From: a virus
Reading direction: 5' to 3' (one strand)
IMG/VR virus record: IMGVR_UViG_3300042301_004325
Coordinates: 1-62,802 of that record
DNA: 62,802 nt
How positions within the stretch are numbered: position 1 is the first letter of the stretch; each line of letters opens with the position of its first letter. Of the stretch, positions 7,817 through 15,848 are shown one piece after another. The notes beneath the pieces were generated by a model. The model was not told where the DNA came from. It worked only from the letters and a program-made list of their open reading frames with translations, and did no database searches. Made by a program: the position numbers and the translations under genes.

Positions 7817-8134
7817 ATGAGAAGTAGAAAATCCAACGTTATCGCCCAAACTAATTTAATGTTAGAAAAACGATATTTAGATAACAAATTTTTATCAGAA
7901 CAATTTGAACCAAAAAAACCTAAATTACAAGTCACGGCAATTGAAGATAAAGGACCTGTTAAAAAATGGAAAATTTCTTTATTCCAAGAAAAAGATTCAG
8001 GAGGTTTAAAAGATATTATGACACCTGAAATAATTCAAAAACTTGATTTAAAACAAGAATATGCCGACCAAGAATCTGCGGCAATTGATTTAGAAAAAGT
8101 TGATCAATCTGAATTAGAAAAATTGGTTGTTTAA
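7817..8134 (+). CDS. Leader-bearing small protein
   Basis: A 105-aa protein. The N-terminus is basic and amphipathic (SRKSNVIAQTNLMLEKRYL) and ends F25-L-S-E28 before Gln29, a good candidate for the prohead cleavage site. The rest is a small acidic domain ending in a Glu/Leu-rich helix. No family is recognised. Confidence 0.65.
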   Translation: MRSRKSNVIAQTNLMLEKRYLDNKFLSEQFEPKKPKLQVTAIEDKGPVKKWKISLFQEKDSGGLKDIMTPEIIQKLDLKQEYADQESAAIDLEKVDQSELEKLVV

Positions 8135-8152
8135 TAATTTTTTGTATCTTTG
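8123..8152 (+). promoter_or_regulatory. Host-type promoter (TTG-N19-TATCTTTG)
   Basis: A TTG at 8123 and TATCTTTG at 8145 are exactly 19 nt apart, matching the Bacteroidetes primary sigma pattern. It sits 4 nt before the start at 8157 and lies inside the end of the previous gene. Confidence 0.6.
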
Positions 8153-8156
8153 TTTT

Positions 8157-8453
8157 ATGGAAAATTTAAATAACTTAGGATTACCTGAAATAAAATCACT
8201 TTGTAAAAAATACGATATTGGTACTGTTGGTGACAAAAAAGACCTAATCAAAAAGTTAAAGTATTTTTTGGATCCTGTTGAGGGAACATTGAATGTTCAT
8301 ACAGGTAGAAAACTACCCCCTAATAAAAAAATCATAGGACTAAAAGTTTCTGAAAAAGATAAATTAAACTTGGTATTAAAAAATAAAGGAAGTTTTCTTT
8401 ATTACTCTTTTGGGTATCAATATTATATAGTGGATAAACAATTAGAAGTTTAA
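8157..8453 (+). CDS. SAP-domain protein
   Basis: A 98-aa protein. Residues 4-38 match a SAP-type helix-turn-helix: L-P-E-I-K-S-L-C-K-K-Y-D-I-G-T-V-G-D-K, then D-L-I-K-K-L. SAP motifs bind AT-rich DNA or RNA. The C-terminal half is basic with a Tyr-rich end. The start at 8157 was chosen over 8127 because a host-type promoter ends 4 nt before it and the SAP motif begins right after. It may be a small DNA-binding regulator expressed early by the host polymerase. Confidence 0.65.
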   Translation: MENLNNLGLPEIKSLCKKYDIGTVGDKKDLIKKLKYFLDPVEGTLNVHTGRKLPPNKKIIGLKVSEKDKLNLVLKNKGSFLYYSFGYQYYIVDKQLEV

Positions 8454-8455
8454 AG

Positions 8456-8463
8456 TATTTATA
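8456..8463 (+). promoter_or_regulatory. TATTTATA promoter box
   Basis: Ends 4 nt before the start at 8468. Confidence 0.5.
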
Positions 8464-8467
8464 ATAT

Positions 8468-8932
8468 ATGGAGGATTTATCAAAAAAATATGATGAAAGA
8501 ACTTTAAGGTTAATAATTGAAACTCTGTTAGAAAGTGGTTTAGAATATGATGCTGAGTTTGATGATAGTATGTGTGATGTAATAGATGACGCATTAAAAT
8601 ATATTGGAATTAATCCTAAACATTGGGAGGACTACACATTTTATGTTCAACTAGTAAAAATAAATCCAAATTATGAAACTGAAAGTATTAAAGTTCCTGA
8701 ATTAAATAAATATGTAGTTGACACTGATGTCAGGGTTTATGAAACTGCTATTGAAACTTGGCAACGTGAGGTTTTTTCTTATTTTGATAGTAAAGACATG
8801 GTTACACAACAAGTTGAAAATGACAATAATACTATGTATTGGGAAGGAGATATGACACATAGAGAAGTTTATGATAGTTCACATGAAGATGAAAATATAT
8901 CTAATATAAAAAGACTTAAATTTAAAAAATGA
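8468..8932 (+). CDS. Acidic hypothetical protein
   Basis: A 154-aa acidic protein with no leader, signal peptide or recognised motif. It is rich in Asp/Glu and Tyr/Trp in its second half. Its stop overlaps the ATG of the next gene (ATGA), so the two are coupled. It could be a chaperone or a partner of the leader-bearing protein that follows, but nothing in the sequence proves it. Confidence 0.6.
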   Translation: MEDLSKKYDERTLRLIIETLLESGLEYDAEFDDSMCDVIDDALKYIGINPKHWEDYTFYVQLVKINPNYETESIKVPELNKYVVDTDVRVYETAIETWQREVFSYFDSKDMVTQQVENDNNTMYWEGDMTHREVYDSSHEDENISNIKRLKFKK

Positions 8933-10137
8933 AAAATAGATTTGTCATATCAGAAAATGATAGACGAAGTATTTTGTCTATGTATAATCTAATAAATGAA
9001 GATGAGAATAAAACTAGAATTGTAGGTACAATTCAAGTTGTTCCTACTTATTTTAGAGCGCAAAATATTGAATTAAGTTTATATGGTAACAATCAAGATG
9101 ATTCGTATGAACCAATAGATGGTCTTGATATTGAGGATATGGTTTTATTAGGTAAAACAAAAACAAACAATAATGGAAATTATGTTTTTAATAATGTTAC
9201 TGATTTTGATAATTTATTTATTTCATTTGAAGGAAACGATTTTTATGACTCAATAAATTATAGAGTTGTAAAATTAACCCCGAATAAAGACAATACTGTA
9301 GATTTTGATATTAAAAGTAAAAACGGTAAAAAACCAGACGATGAAGAAAAGAAAAAGAAACCAAAAAAAATAAAAAAATGCGAAAAAAAGGAATCGGATA
9401 ATAATAAATTTTATGGTTATGGTGAATATATGATTGATGGAGATACTGAAGAAATAATAAAAGGAGAACCATTCAAAAAAAATGTTCAAGGAAAAATGTA
9501 TCAAGAAGCATCAAAAGTTGCGGTAAAAGACGCGTTATTTGATTACTTGGATTTGTACCCTAATAAGGTTGTTAGTTTTGATACGTTATATAAACATATT
9601 TTAAATATAATCGGTACACAAGATCTTAAAAAATTAACAATCACATGTAAAAAAGTTTTTTATGAAAACGGTAAAATAGTGGCAACAACAATAGTTAAAT
9701 TTAAAAAAACATTTTTAGATCAAGAAATAAAAAAATTAGAACCTAAAATAATTCCTGTTGTAAGAAAAATTGATTTTGAAGATATTGATTTTCAAAAAGC
9801 ATTAGAAGATTCTTTTAAGAATAAAAAGAAAATATTTTTATTTTTCTGTACAGATAATCAAGAATGTAATGGTCTATTAAAAAACTTTGTTGAGTTAGGT
9901 GATTTAGATAAAAAATTAGGCGGTTGGATCAAACTGTATTACAAAGTAGACATGAGTCAAGAAAAAAAATATGTGGTGGCTTCAGAAACACTAAAAGTAT
10001 TTACATACCCGACTGTTGTCATTTTAGAAGCCAGCAAAGATCCAACAAAAAACTATATAAAAGATTCGGTACGAATTATTAAAAAAATTACATCATTTGA
10101 TGAAACAATTTCAGGAATGAGTAATTTATTAAACTAA
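8929..10137 (+). CDS. Leader protein with Ig-like and thioredoxin-like domains
   Basis: A 402-aa protein. Residues 1-24 are an ISEND-type leader with candidate cleavage after I22-N-E24. Residues about 27-120 resemble a carboxypeptidase-regulatory, Ig-like beta sandwich (G-K-T-K-T-N-N-N-G-N-Y-V-F). A very Lys-rich linker (about 125-165) follows. The last 120 residues look like a thioredoxin fold, with K-I-F-L-F-F-C-T-D-N-Q-E-C in place of a CxxC motif and the cis-Pro loop T-Y-P-T-V-V-I-L. The two cysteines are four residues apart, so classic redox activity is doubtful. It is likely a head-packaged protein, coupled to the gene before it. Confidence 0.7.
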   Translation: MKNRFVISENDRRSILSMYNLINEDENKTRIVGTIQVVPTYFRAQNIELSLYGNNQDDSYEPIDGLDIEDMVLLGKTKTNNNGNYVFNNVTDFDNLFISFEGNDFYDSINYRVVKLTPNKDNTVDFDIKSKNGKKPDDEEKKKKPKKIKKCEKKESDNNKFYGYGEYMIDGDTEEIIKGEPFKKNVQGKMYQEASKVAVKDALFDYLDLYPNKVVSFDTLYKHILNIIGTQDLKKLTITCKKVFYENGKIVATTIVKFKKTFLDQEIKKLEPKIIPVVRKIDFEDIDFQKALEDSFKNKKKIFLFFCTDNQECNGLLKNFVELGDLDKKLGGWIKLYYKVDMSQEKKYVVASETLKVFTYPTVVILEASKDPTKNYIKDSVRIIKKITSFDETISGMSNLLN

Positions 10138-10142
10138 TAATA

Positions 10143-10150
10143 TATTTATA
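10143..10150 (+). promoter_or_regulatory. TATTTATA promoter box
   Basis: Ends 12 nt before the start at 10163. Confidence 0.5.
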
Positions 10151-10162
10151 AAAAAAACAATT

Positions 10163-10795
10163 ATGAAAAATTTAAGACAAGAGTTAAATGAAATGAAATT
10201 TTTATTTGGATACAAGCCAGGTAAACTATTATCTGAACAAAATATACCAACTGAAGAAGAGTACGGTATGGAAGAAATGTATGACATGGAAGAAATGTAT
10301 GACATGGAAGAAGGAGAATATCCTATGGAAGAAGATTTTGAAATGGAAGACGATATTTTAATGGCAGATCCTGATGTAATGGAGCCTGAAGTTAAACCTG
10401 ACACAGATAGGGGCGTTGAGGAAAGACCATCTAGACCCGGAAGACCAGATAGAGACCCAAGTAGATTACCATATACCGATCCCGATACACACCCACAAGG
10501 AGAATATGAAGATGATTTAATTATGAAAAAGGGATATGCTGAAAAAAAAGACCGTGATGAGGTTGAATACGAATTAGAAATTGACGATGAACCAAGAAGG
10601 TCTAGAGACGAGGTTGAATACGAATTAGAAATTGATGACGAACCAAGAAGACCAAGACCTATGAGAAGTATGAGTAGAAGAGGGTCTATGGATCGTGAAG
10701 AAATGAATGAACCATTTGTTGATGATGTTGATTCAGAATACGAAAATAGCGATTTAGGAGATTTAGTAAAAAAATATTTAGGTAAAAGACGTTAA
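10163..10795 (+). CDS. Leader-bearing acidic repeat protein
   Basis: A 210-aa, very acidic protein. The leader (LRQELNEMKFLFGYKPGK) ends L23-S-E25 before Gln26. It is followed by repeats of E-E-M-Y-D-M and Y-P-M-E-E, close to the E-E-Y-G-M-E-E-Q repeats of the scaffold encoded at 60976. A Pro/Arg/Asp-rich section and two copies of a D-E-V-E-Y-E-L-E-I-D-D-E-P-R-R unit follow. The similarity to the scaffold and the cleavage-type leader suggest a second core or internal head component. It lies one base before the structural-looking gene at 10797. Confidence 0.7.
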   Translation: MKNLRQELNEMKFLFGYKPGKLLSEQNIPTEEEYGMEEMYDMEEMYDMEEGEYPMEEDFEMEDDILMADPDVMEPEVKPDTDRGVEERPSRPGRPDRDPSRLPYTDPDTHPQGEYEDDLIMKKGYAEKKDRDEVEYELEIDDEPRRSRDEVEYELEIDDEPRRPRPMRSMSRRGSMDREEMNEPFVDDVDSEYENSDLGDLVKKYLGKRR

Positions 10796-10796
10796 T

Positions 10797-11795
10797 ATGC
10801 GAAGAAATAGGTTGATTTATGAAAGACCTGTAAGTGATTACTTACCTGATGAATTTAAAAAAGGGGCAAAAGAGGCGAGTAAACGTTTATATGATGACCC
10901 AACTAACCCTGCGCCTAGTAGTAATCAAGTAGGTATGTTAATGATGGGTTTACCAAGAATGGAATCAGGTAAACAACAACAATTAGTTAATCTTGCGTTA
11001 GAATCATTTTACGGAATGTATCCACATATTAAAAAATTAGTGGATCAAGGTAAAATTATAATGGATGTTCAGTTAGGTAGTGCTGGTGGTAGAATGAAAA
11101 CTCAAACACCCGCAAGACCTTCAGTAGAAAAGGCTAAAGAAACTGATCCTGACTTTGATGAAAGAATAAAACAAAGACATTTTATTAACGCTAAGACACA
11201 AGGTAAGGCTTGGTTAGACGGTTTTGGTGCCATCAAGAAGATGAAAAGTAAAATTGAAGCAATTGATCCTAGTTTATATCAAAACTATGACGGATTTGTT
11301 AGAGGAGCTTCAAGATTTTATTGGGAAAACACCGAAATGTTAGAAAGAATGGCAGCATCAGGAGCTGGTCGTATGGCATATTGTGATGTTTATCCTGACA
11401 AATCAAAAAAAGGTGTGTTTGTTATAGAAGTAAGAGCACCACATCTTCCATTATTAATGCATGAGTTAGTTAAAGGTGCCGAATACTACGATAGTTTATT
11501 TTCATTACCTGGTCAGAAAGAAGTTGGTGATGTTTTAATGGGTATTACTGACGTTCACAAACACGAAATTCAAAATATGAACTACGGTAGGTCTTTGTGG
11601 TCAAAAATTCGTTACATCTTAGAAGAATTTGTAAGTGGTTATGATAGATCTATGGAAAGTGATCTTACTTTTATGTTAGAAAGTCTTGGACCTAAAGTTT
11701 ATAATAGATTTATGGATGGTATTGTTAAAGATGATAACAAAATTATTCAAGAGTTTATTGCCGAGTGTGAAGAATTAGTAAAAGAATTAGATTAA
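10797..11795 (+). CDS. Probable virion structural protein
   Basis: A 332-aa protein of mixed helical character with no signal peptide. The short N-terminus (M-R-R-N-R-L-I-Y-E-R-P) could contain a cleavage motif I7-Y-E9, but this is weak. Sequences such as P-H-L-P-L-L-M-H-E-L-V-K-G-A-E-Y-Y are well formed but not from a family I can name. It follows the acidic repeat protein by one base, so they are co-transcribed. The better codon use and regular composition suggest an abundant structural or head-associated protein. Confidence 0.65.
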   Translation: MRRNRLIYERPVSDYLPDEFKKGAKEASKRLYDDPTNPAPSSNQVGMLMMGLPRMESGKQQQLVNLALESFYGMYPHIKKLVDQGKIIMDVQLGSAGGRMKTQTPARPSVEKAKETDPDFDERIKQRHFINAKTQGKAWLDGFGAIKKMKSKIEAIDPSLYQNYDGFVRGASRFYWENTEMLERMAASGAGRMAYCDVYPDKSKKGVFVIEVRAPHLPLLMHELVKGAEYYDSLFSLPGQKEVGDVLMGITDVHKHEIQNMNYGRSLWSKIRYILEEFVSGYDRSMESDLTFMLESLGPKVYNRFMDGIVKDDNKIIQEFIAECEELVKELD

Positions 11796-11807
11796 AACAC
11801 CAATCCT

Positions 11808-12467
11808 GTGGAAGAGTCACAAGCAAAACAACTTTTTATTGATTTATTTGGTAAAGAATTTAAAATTTATGGTCTTTTAGTAAAATTAATTAGTGTACAT
11901 TACGGAGAAGTAAAAAATTCAAACAAAACTTACTATTTTAGTTTTGAAATAACTAATTCAAATGACGTTTCTTATTATTATTTACCATTTAAATGGGAGA
12001 TTGCTGATATGTTAACTGATTTTAGTAAATATGTTGATGTAAAAACCAAATCAGAAGTATATTTTGATACCAACCAAGGTGATTTATACTTTAATCTAGA
12101 GAAAACTAAAGAAATTGAAAGGTCATTTAAGAAAGTTGGCACAATAAAGTTCACAACAGGGACTCCTTTTATTGGTTATAAGCGTTATGAACTAAAAATT
12201 GAGTCAGTTGGTTACAAAAAAGGGTATAATTATGAAAACATATGGTTAGAAAATATTGCTAAACCTATAAGTGCCACTAAAAATGGTGAACCATGTGAGA
12301 TTGATGAGGTAATTTTACAGTACTACGAAGAATTTTTACCTCAACAAGAAACATATTGGGAATCAGAGAACCTTTATCAACATTTAGACCAAGTTTTATC
12401 GACAATACCATCTATTGGTAACAACGATATACTATTAGAGTACTCAACAACCTTACTTCGTAAGTGA
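11808..12467 (+). CDS. Hypothetical protein (GTG start)
   Basis: A 219-aa protein with many Tyr, Phe and Lys, mostly predicted as strands. It has no leader or signal peptide, and no family is recognised. The first in-frame start is GTG at 11808, 12 nt after the previous stop, so it belongs to the same operon. Its 3' end overlaps the convergent UvrC-like gene by 15 nt. Confidence 0.6.
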   Translation: MEESQAKQLFIDLFGKEFKIYGLLVKLISVHYGEVKNSNKTYYFSFEITNSNDVSYYYLPFKWEIADMLTDFSKYVDVKTKSEVYFDTNQGDLYFNLEKTKEIERSFKKVGTIKFTTGTPFIGYKRYELKIESVGYKKGYNYENIWLENIAKPISATKNGEPCEIDEVILQYYEEFLPQQETYWESENLYQHLDQVLSTIPSIGNNDILLEYSTTLLRK

Positions 12468-13727
12468 TTTACTACGTTTTTTACGGTGAAATGTGATAAC
12501 AAACCTGTGAACCTCATCTTGAATGGTTGCAAGTAGGTTAAAAAACTTAGAATTTTCAAATTTTACAGTATTTCCGTCAATAAAATGTAAAATATCTGAC
12601 TTATGAGACGAATTTTTACTAATTGAGACTAAATCTACCCTATCAAGTATAGAAAGTTCGTTAAAAACCCTTTTTGCTACCCCTAATTGACCCTTACCAC
12701 CATCAATTATAACCATATCAGGTAGTTTTTTCTTCTCTGATAGTAATCTTTGGAACCTACGACGTAAAACTTCATCAAAAGAAGCATAGTCATCAGGACC
12801 TTCTACTGTTTTTATGTTGAATTTACGGTATTCAGAGGTGTTTTTCTTACCATTAGTGTATCTAACTAAGGCAGATACCTGGCAATCACCTCCTGTATGG
12901 GAGTTATCATACATTTCTATGTCAATTGGGGTGTTTTTTAACCCATAAGTGGTCTTAAAGTCGTCTGCAAGTACCAAATAACCACCAATTCTTGTAGTTT
13001 CTACACATTTTTCATACTTATTTAGAGCATATAACCTGAATTTGATGTCATTTGCCTTCTCAAACTCCATATTCTTACTGTATTTACCCATCAAACGGGA
13101 TAACTTACCTCTATATTGATCAATTTTATAAGAAATTACGTCTTTTAGGTCTGAAATGGTGGAGTTATAGGCAAATTTATTGATATTACCAACACATGGA
13201 GCGTCACATCTACCCATATGGGACTCTAAACAGGTAGAAAACTTAGTATTTTCAACATTTTCAGGTGTAATATCATAAGAACATGACCGTAAATTGAATA
13301 TATCATGTAGTAAATCATACATTTCATAGCAAATATTACTACTTGTAACACAAATTAGGGGATCTGAGTCTAAATTTGTCTCATTTTTAACTTCTAAACG
13401 TGGAAAAACCTCATTTGATAGGGTTAAATACCATTTTTTTGACCGATCATCCTTTAATTTAATGTTAAATTTAGGTTTATGGGATTTAATTAGGTCATTT
13501 TCAAGTGTAAGTGCGGAATTTTCGTCTAAAGTGGTCAAAAAATCAACATCTGAGACGTTTTCTACCAATAATTTGGTCTTATCTGAATGATTTTTGTGAG
13601 AAAAGTATGATTTTACCCTGTTTGGAAGGTATTTTGCCTTACCAACATAGATAATTTGACCTTTTTTGTCTTTAAAAAGGTAACAACCACTAGATTTTGG
13701 AATATTTTTTAGTTTTTCTTCTAACAT
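12453..13727 (-). CDS. uvrC: UvrC-like excinuclease subunit lacking the HhH domain
   Basis: A 424-aa UvrC homologue. The N-terminal GIY-YIG nuclease shows G-C-Y-L-F-K-D, I-I-Y-V-G-K-A-K and N-R-V-K-S-Y-F. A UVR-like motif lies near residues 215-235 (F-E-K-A-N-D-I-K). The RNase H-like nuclease domain keeps its acidic residues in Y-D-N-S-H-T-G-G and V-I-I-D-G-G-K-G-Q-L-G, and the late His in V-H-R-F-V-I-T-F-H-R-K-K-R-S-K. The protein stops there, without the C-terminal helix-hairpin-helix pair of the roughly 600-aa bacterial enzyme. Both incision activities could remain, but DNA binding would differ. It may repair phage DNA or nick host DNA. Upstream is a near-consensus host promoter. Confidence 0.9.
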   Translation of the reverse strand: MLEEKLKNIPKSSGCYLFKDKKGQIIYVGKAKYLPNRVKSYFSHKNHSDKTKLLVENVSDVDFLTTLDENSALTLENDLIKSHKPKFNIKLKDDRSKKWYLTLSNEVFPRLEVKNETNLDSDPLICVTSSNICYEMYDLLHDIFNLRSCSYDITPENVENTKFSTCLESHMGRCDAPCVGNINKFAYNSTISDLKDVISYKIDQYRGKLSRLMGKYSKNMEFEKANDIKFRLYALNKYEKCVETTRIGGYLVLADDFKTTYGLKNTPIDIEMYDNSHTGGDCQVSALVRYTNGKKNTSEYRKFNIKTVEGPDDYASFDEVLRRRFQRLLSEKKKLPDMVIIDGGKGQLGVAKRVFNELSILDRVDLVSISKNSSHKSDILHFIDGNTVKFENSKFFNLLATIQDEVHRFVITFHRKKRSKSLTK

Positions 13728-13732
13728 TTAGG

Positions 13733-13763
13733 CTAAAATACGACTTTTTTAGGTAAAAACCAA
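13733..13763 (-). promoter_or_regulatory. Near-consensus host-type promoter for uvrC
   Basis: Read on the minus strand: TATTTTAG (one mismatch to TAnnTTTG) at 13740-13733 and TTG about 20 nt upstream. Confidence 0.4.
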
Positions 13764-13773
13764 CAATTTTGAC

Positions 13774-13780
13774 TATTTAT
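13774..13780 (+). promoter_or_regulatory. TATTTAT promoter box
   Basis: Ends 4 nt before the start at 13785. Confidence 0.5.
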
Positions 13781-13784
13781 TTGT

Positions 13785-14333
13785 ATGAAAATAGTAATAA
13801 CTGAGTCTCAATACCAAAAATTGGTTGAAAATATTGAAATAATTGACGATATTTTAGATAAATTAGGTAAAATTGGGTACGAAAACCTTGAAAATGACGA
13901 AAAAATGACCCTAAATAGGTACTCAGAGTGGTTAAATTCGGGTCAAAAAGGTGAATTTATGGGTGAAATTACCCCTAAAAACACTGATTTTGAGGCCAAA
14001 ATAGGTGAAATATTCACTACAAATATGAGTGATGATAGTGAATTAACATTTCAATATGATTACTCGGATATATTAAAACACGAAAACATACATTACGGTA
14101 CCGTAAAATGGCATGGAGAAGAGTGGATAGGTTTAATTGCAACAGATAAAAATGATAAAATAACTGAAATTGATTTTGTTTTAGATCAAGATTTTTATTT
14201 AGATAGTGATGTAGAGAGTTTTAGCGAATATGACGACAGTAATGAAAAAAGATTACAAGACGAAATAGGTAAAGATTATAAAAGATTAGAATATTTCTTT
14301 CAAGAAGACGTAATACCTTATTTAACCGATTAA
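13785..14333 (+). CDS. Leader-bearing acidic protein
   Basis: A 182-aa protein starting with an ITESQ-type leader (K-I-V-I-T-E-S-Q-Y-Q-K). L13-V-E15 is the first candidate cleavage motif. The mature part is acidic, with a strand-rich middle containing G-T-V-K-W-H-G-E-E-W-I-G-L-I. No family is recognised. It ends 12 nt into the convergent PAP2 gene. Confidence 0.65.
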   Translation: MKIVITESQYQKLVENIEIIDDILDKLGKIGYENLENDEKMTLNRYSEWLNSGQKGEFMGEITPKNTDFEAKIGEIFTTNMSDDSELTFQYDYSDILKHENIHYGTVKWHGEEWIGLIATDKNDKITEIDFVLDQDFYLDSDVESFSEYDDSNEKRLQDEIGKDYKRLEYFFQEDVIPYLTD

Positions 14334-14930
14334 ATTTTCTTTTTTTAAATAATCAAATAGAGATTTTGCCAACTTCTCACCAAATTTTATATCTGATGGG
14401 TAATGTGCTTTAGCCATTTGTCTTGAATAGACGATATCATCTTTGATTTTTTTTAATTCAGATTTAAATTTTGGGTATTTGTAAGATAAAACTAAATAAA
14501 GTAAATTAGATTGTGTTGAATGACCCGATGGGTATGCGAAACCTTCCATAGATTTAAGCATTGGATCCGATAATTTTGAATCAATTCTAAAAGGTCTAGG
14601 TCTTTTATAAAAATTTTTTAACTCAAGTATTATTTCTCTAACGTCAAAAATTAACTTATTTATTAATTTATTTTCTTTTATATTTTTTTCTTTTAAAAAA
14701 TTAATAAAGTTTTGAGGTATATTATCTTTTTCTTGTACAAATTTTTTTTTAAGGTCTATACTTTTTAAAAAATTAATTTCTTTTTTTGTTTGTGTACTGT
14801 TATTTGATGGTGGATATAAATTTTTAAATGGGTAAAGATCAAAATTTTTGAATATATTATTTTTAATGGATTTAGTTTCCTGAATACTCATTAAATTTTT
14901 AATCCTATTAATTTCTTCATGTAATAACAT
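14322..14930 (-). CDS. PAP2-type phosphatase with prohead-type leader
   Basis: A 202-aa protein. The three PAP2/acid phosphatase motifs are present in order: K-R-P-R-P-F near residue 117, P-S-G-H-S-T near 137, and S-R-Q-M-A-K-A-H-Y-P-S-D near 172. They supply the catalytic His pair and phosphate-binding Arg residues. There are no obvious transmembrane helices and no signal peptide, so it is a soluble enzyme, closer to class A acid phosphatases than to lipid phosphatases. The N-terminus (LLHEEINRIKNLM) matches the second leader class and ends I16-Q-E18. That suggests the enzyme is packaged in the head and delivered to the host. Substrate unknown. Confidence 0.8.
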   Translation of the reverse strand: MLLHEEINRIKNLMSIQETKSIKNNIFKNFDLYPFKNLYPPSNNSTQTKKEINFLKSIDLKKKFVQEKDNIPQNFINFLKEKNIKENKLINKLIFDVREIILELKNFYKRPRPFRIDSKLSDPMLKSMEGFAYPSGHSTQSNLLYLVLSYKYPKFKSELKKIKDDIVYSRQMAKAHYPSDIKFGEKLAKSLFDYLKKENLIG

Positions 14931-14947
14931 ATTTATAAGTATCTATA

Positions 14948-14954
14948 TATTTAT
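14948..14954 (+). promoter_or_regulatory. TATTTAT promoter box
   Basis: Ends 4 nt before the start at 14959. A second TATTTATA lies at 14935. Confidence 0.5.
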
Positions 14955-14958
14955 TACT

Positions 14959-15384
14959 ATGATAACAAAAAAAGATTTTTTAAATGGAGGCGGTTTAATA
15001 GTAGAACAAAAAACCTCTAATAGTGATTATGTTGAAATGATTTCATTGTTATTACATTCAAGAACACAGTCACATACACTACATTTACAAACAGAATCAT
15101 ATCCAGAACATATGGCTTTAAATGGGTATTATGATGGTATTGGAAACATCATTGACGGATTAGTGGAATCATATCAAGGGAAATATGGTATATTGAAGGG
15201 ATATAAATCATACCCAATTTCAGAATATAAATCTACCGAATCAACAATTAAATATTTAAAAGATTTATGTTCTAAAATAGAGAAATTAAGAAGTTGTTGT
15301 AAAGATTCATACATACAAAATCAAATAGATACTGCATGTGAATTAATTAATTCAACATTATATAAACTTAGATTTTTAAAATAA
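14959..15384 (+). CDS. Ferritin-like/Dps-like helical phage protein
   Basis: A 141-aa all-helical protein. The core (L-L-L-H-S-R-T-Q-S-H-T-L-H-L-Q-T, then H-M-A-L-N-G-Y-Y-D-G-I) resembles the DUF5856/Dps-like four-helix proteins of T4-like phages; this assignment is from memory of the motif. His and Glu residues in helices 1 and 2 could bind metal. The first 16 residues end L13-I-V-E16 before Gln17, which fits a short prohead leader. A packaged DNA-protecting or iron-binding protein is plausible. Confidence 0.65.
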   Translation: MITKKDFLNGGGLIVEQKTSNSDYVEMISLLLHSRTQSHTLHLQTESYPEHMALNGYYDGIGNIIDGLVESYQGKYGILKGYKSYPISEYKSTESTIKYLKDLCSKIEKLRSCCKDSYIQNQIDTACELINSTLYKLRFLK

Positions 15385-15391
15385 AAAAAAA

Positions 15392-15799
15392 ATGGCAAAA
15401 GAAATTTTAATTAAGGAATCAGATCTTATCAGAATGATAAAAAGAATGGTTAGCGAAGTAAAAAAAGAACAAGAAATGAAAGAAGGTCTATTTGGTCCAA
15501 ATAGAAAAGATTTAGAGTTAAGAAAAACTGATCTAATTAGAAAAATAGACGACTTAATGGAAGAGTTAGAATTAACTGATGAAGATTTATATAACTCAAT
15601 TGATTCGGTAATTAGACAAGCAGAAGAACATAACTACGATGGTGAAGTTGATGTTAAACAAGGAAGAACAGGAAGAATTGTATTGATTTTTAGACCAACA
15701 CCATCTAAATTCCATCAATCAGGATTTTATAAAAATGTTGTAAGCCCTATGGTTGGTGGTATGAGGGGCGGTCATACATTTGGTGGAGGAAGAGACTAA
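15392..15799 (+). CDS. Leader-bearing basic/acidic protein
   Basis: A 135-aa protein. The leader (E-I-L-I-K-E-S-D-L-I-R-M-I-K-R-M) ends V20-S-E22. A charged helical domain follows, with a short strand pair (G-R-I-V-L-I-F-R-P). The Gly/His-rich tail contains G-G-M-R-G-G-H-T-F-G-G-G. It starts 8 nt after the previous gene and is closed by the terminator at 15821. Function unknown. Confidence 0.65.
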   Translation: MAKEILIKESDLIRMIKRMVSEVKKEQEMKEGLFGPNRKDLELRKTDLIRKIDDLMEELELTDEDLYNSIDSVIRQAEEHNYDGEVDVKQGRTGRIVLIFRPTPSKFHQSGFYKNVVSPMVGGMRGGHTFGGGRD

Positions 15800-15820
15800 A
15801 ATTAACATATTAAAATAGTC

Positions 15821-15848
15821 AAGGTGGTTATTTAACCACCTTTTTTTT
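15821..15848 (+). terminator. Rho-independent terminator
   Basis: AAGGTGGTT pairs with AACCACCTT around a 4-nt loop, followed by eight T. It overlaps the end of the minus-strand gene at 15828. Confidence 0.8.
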
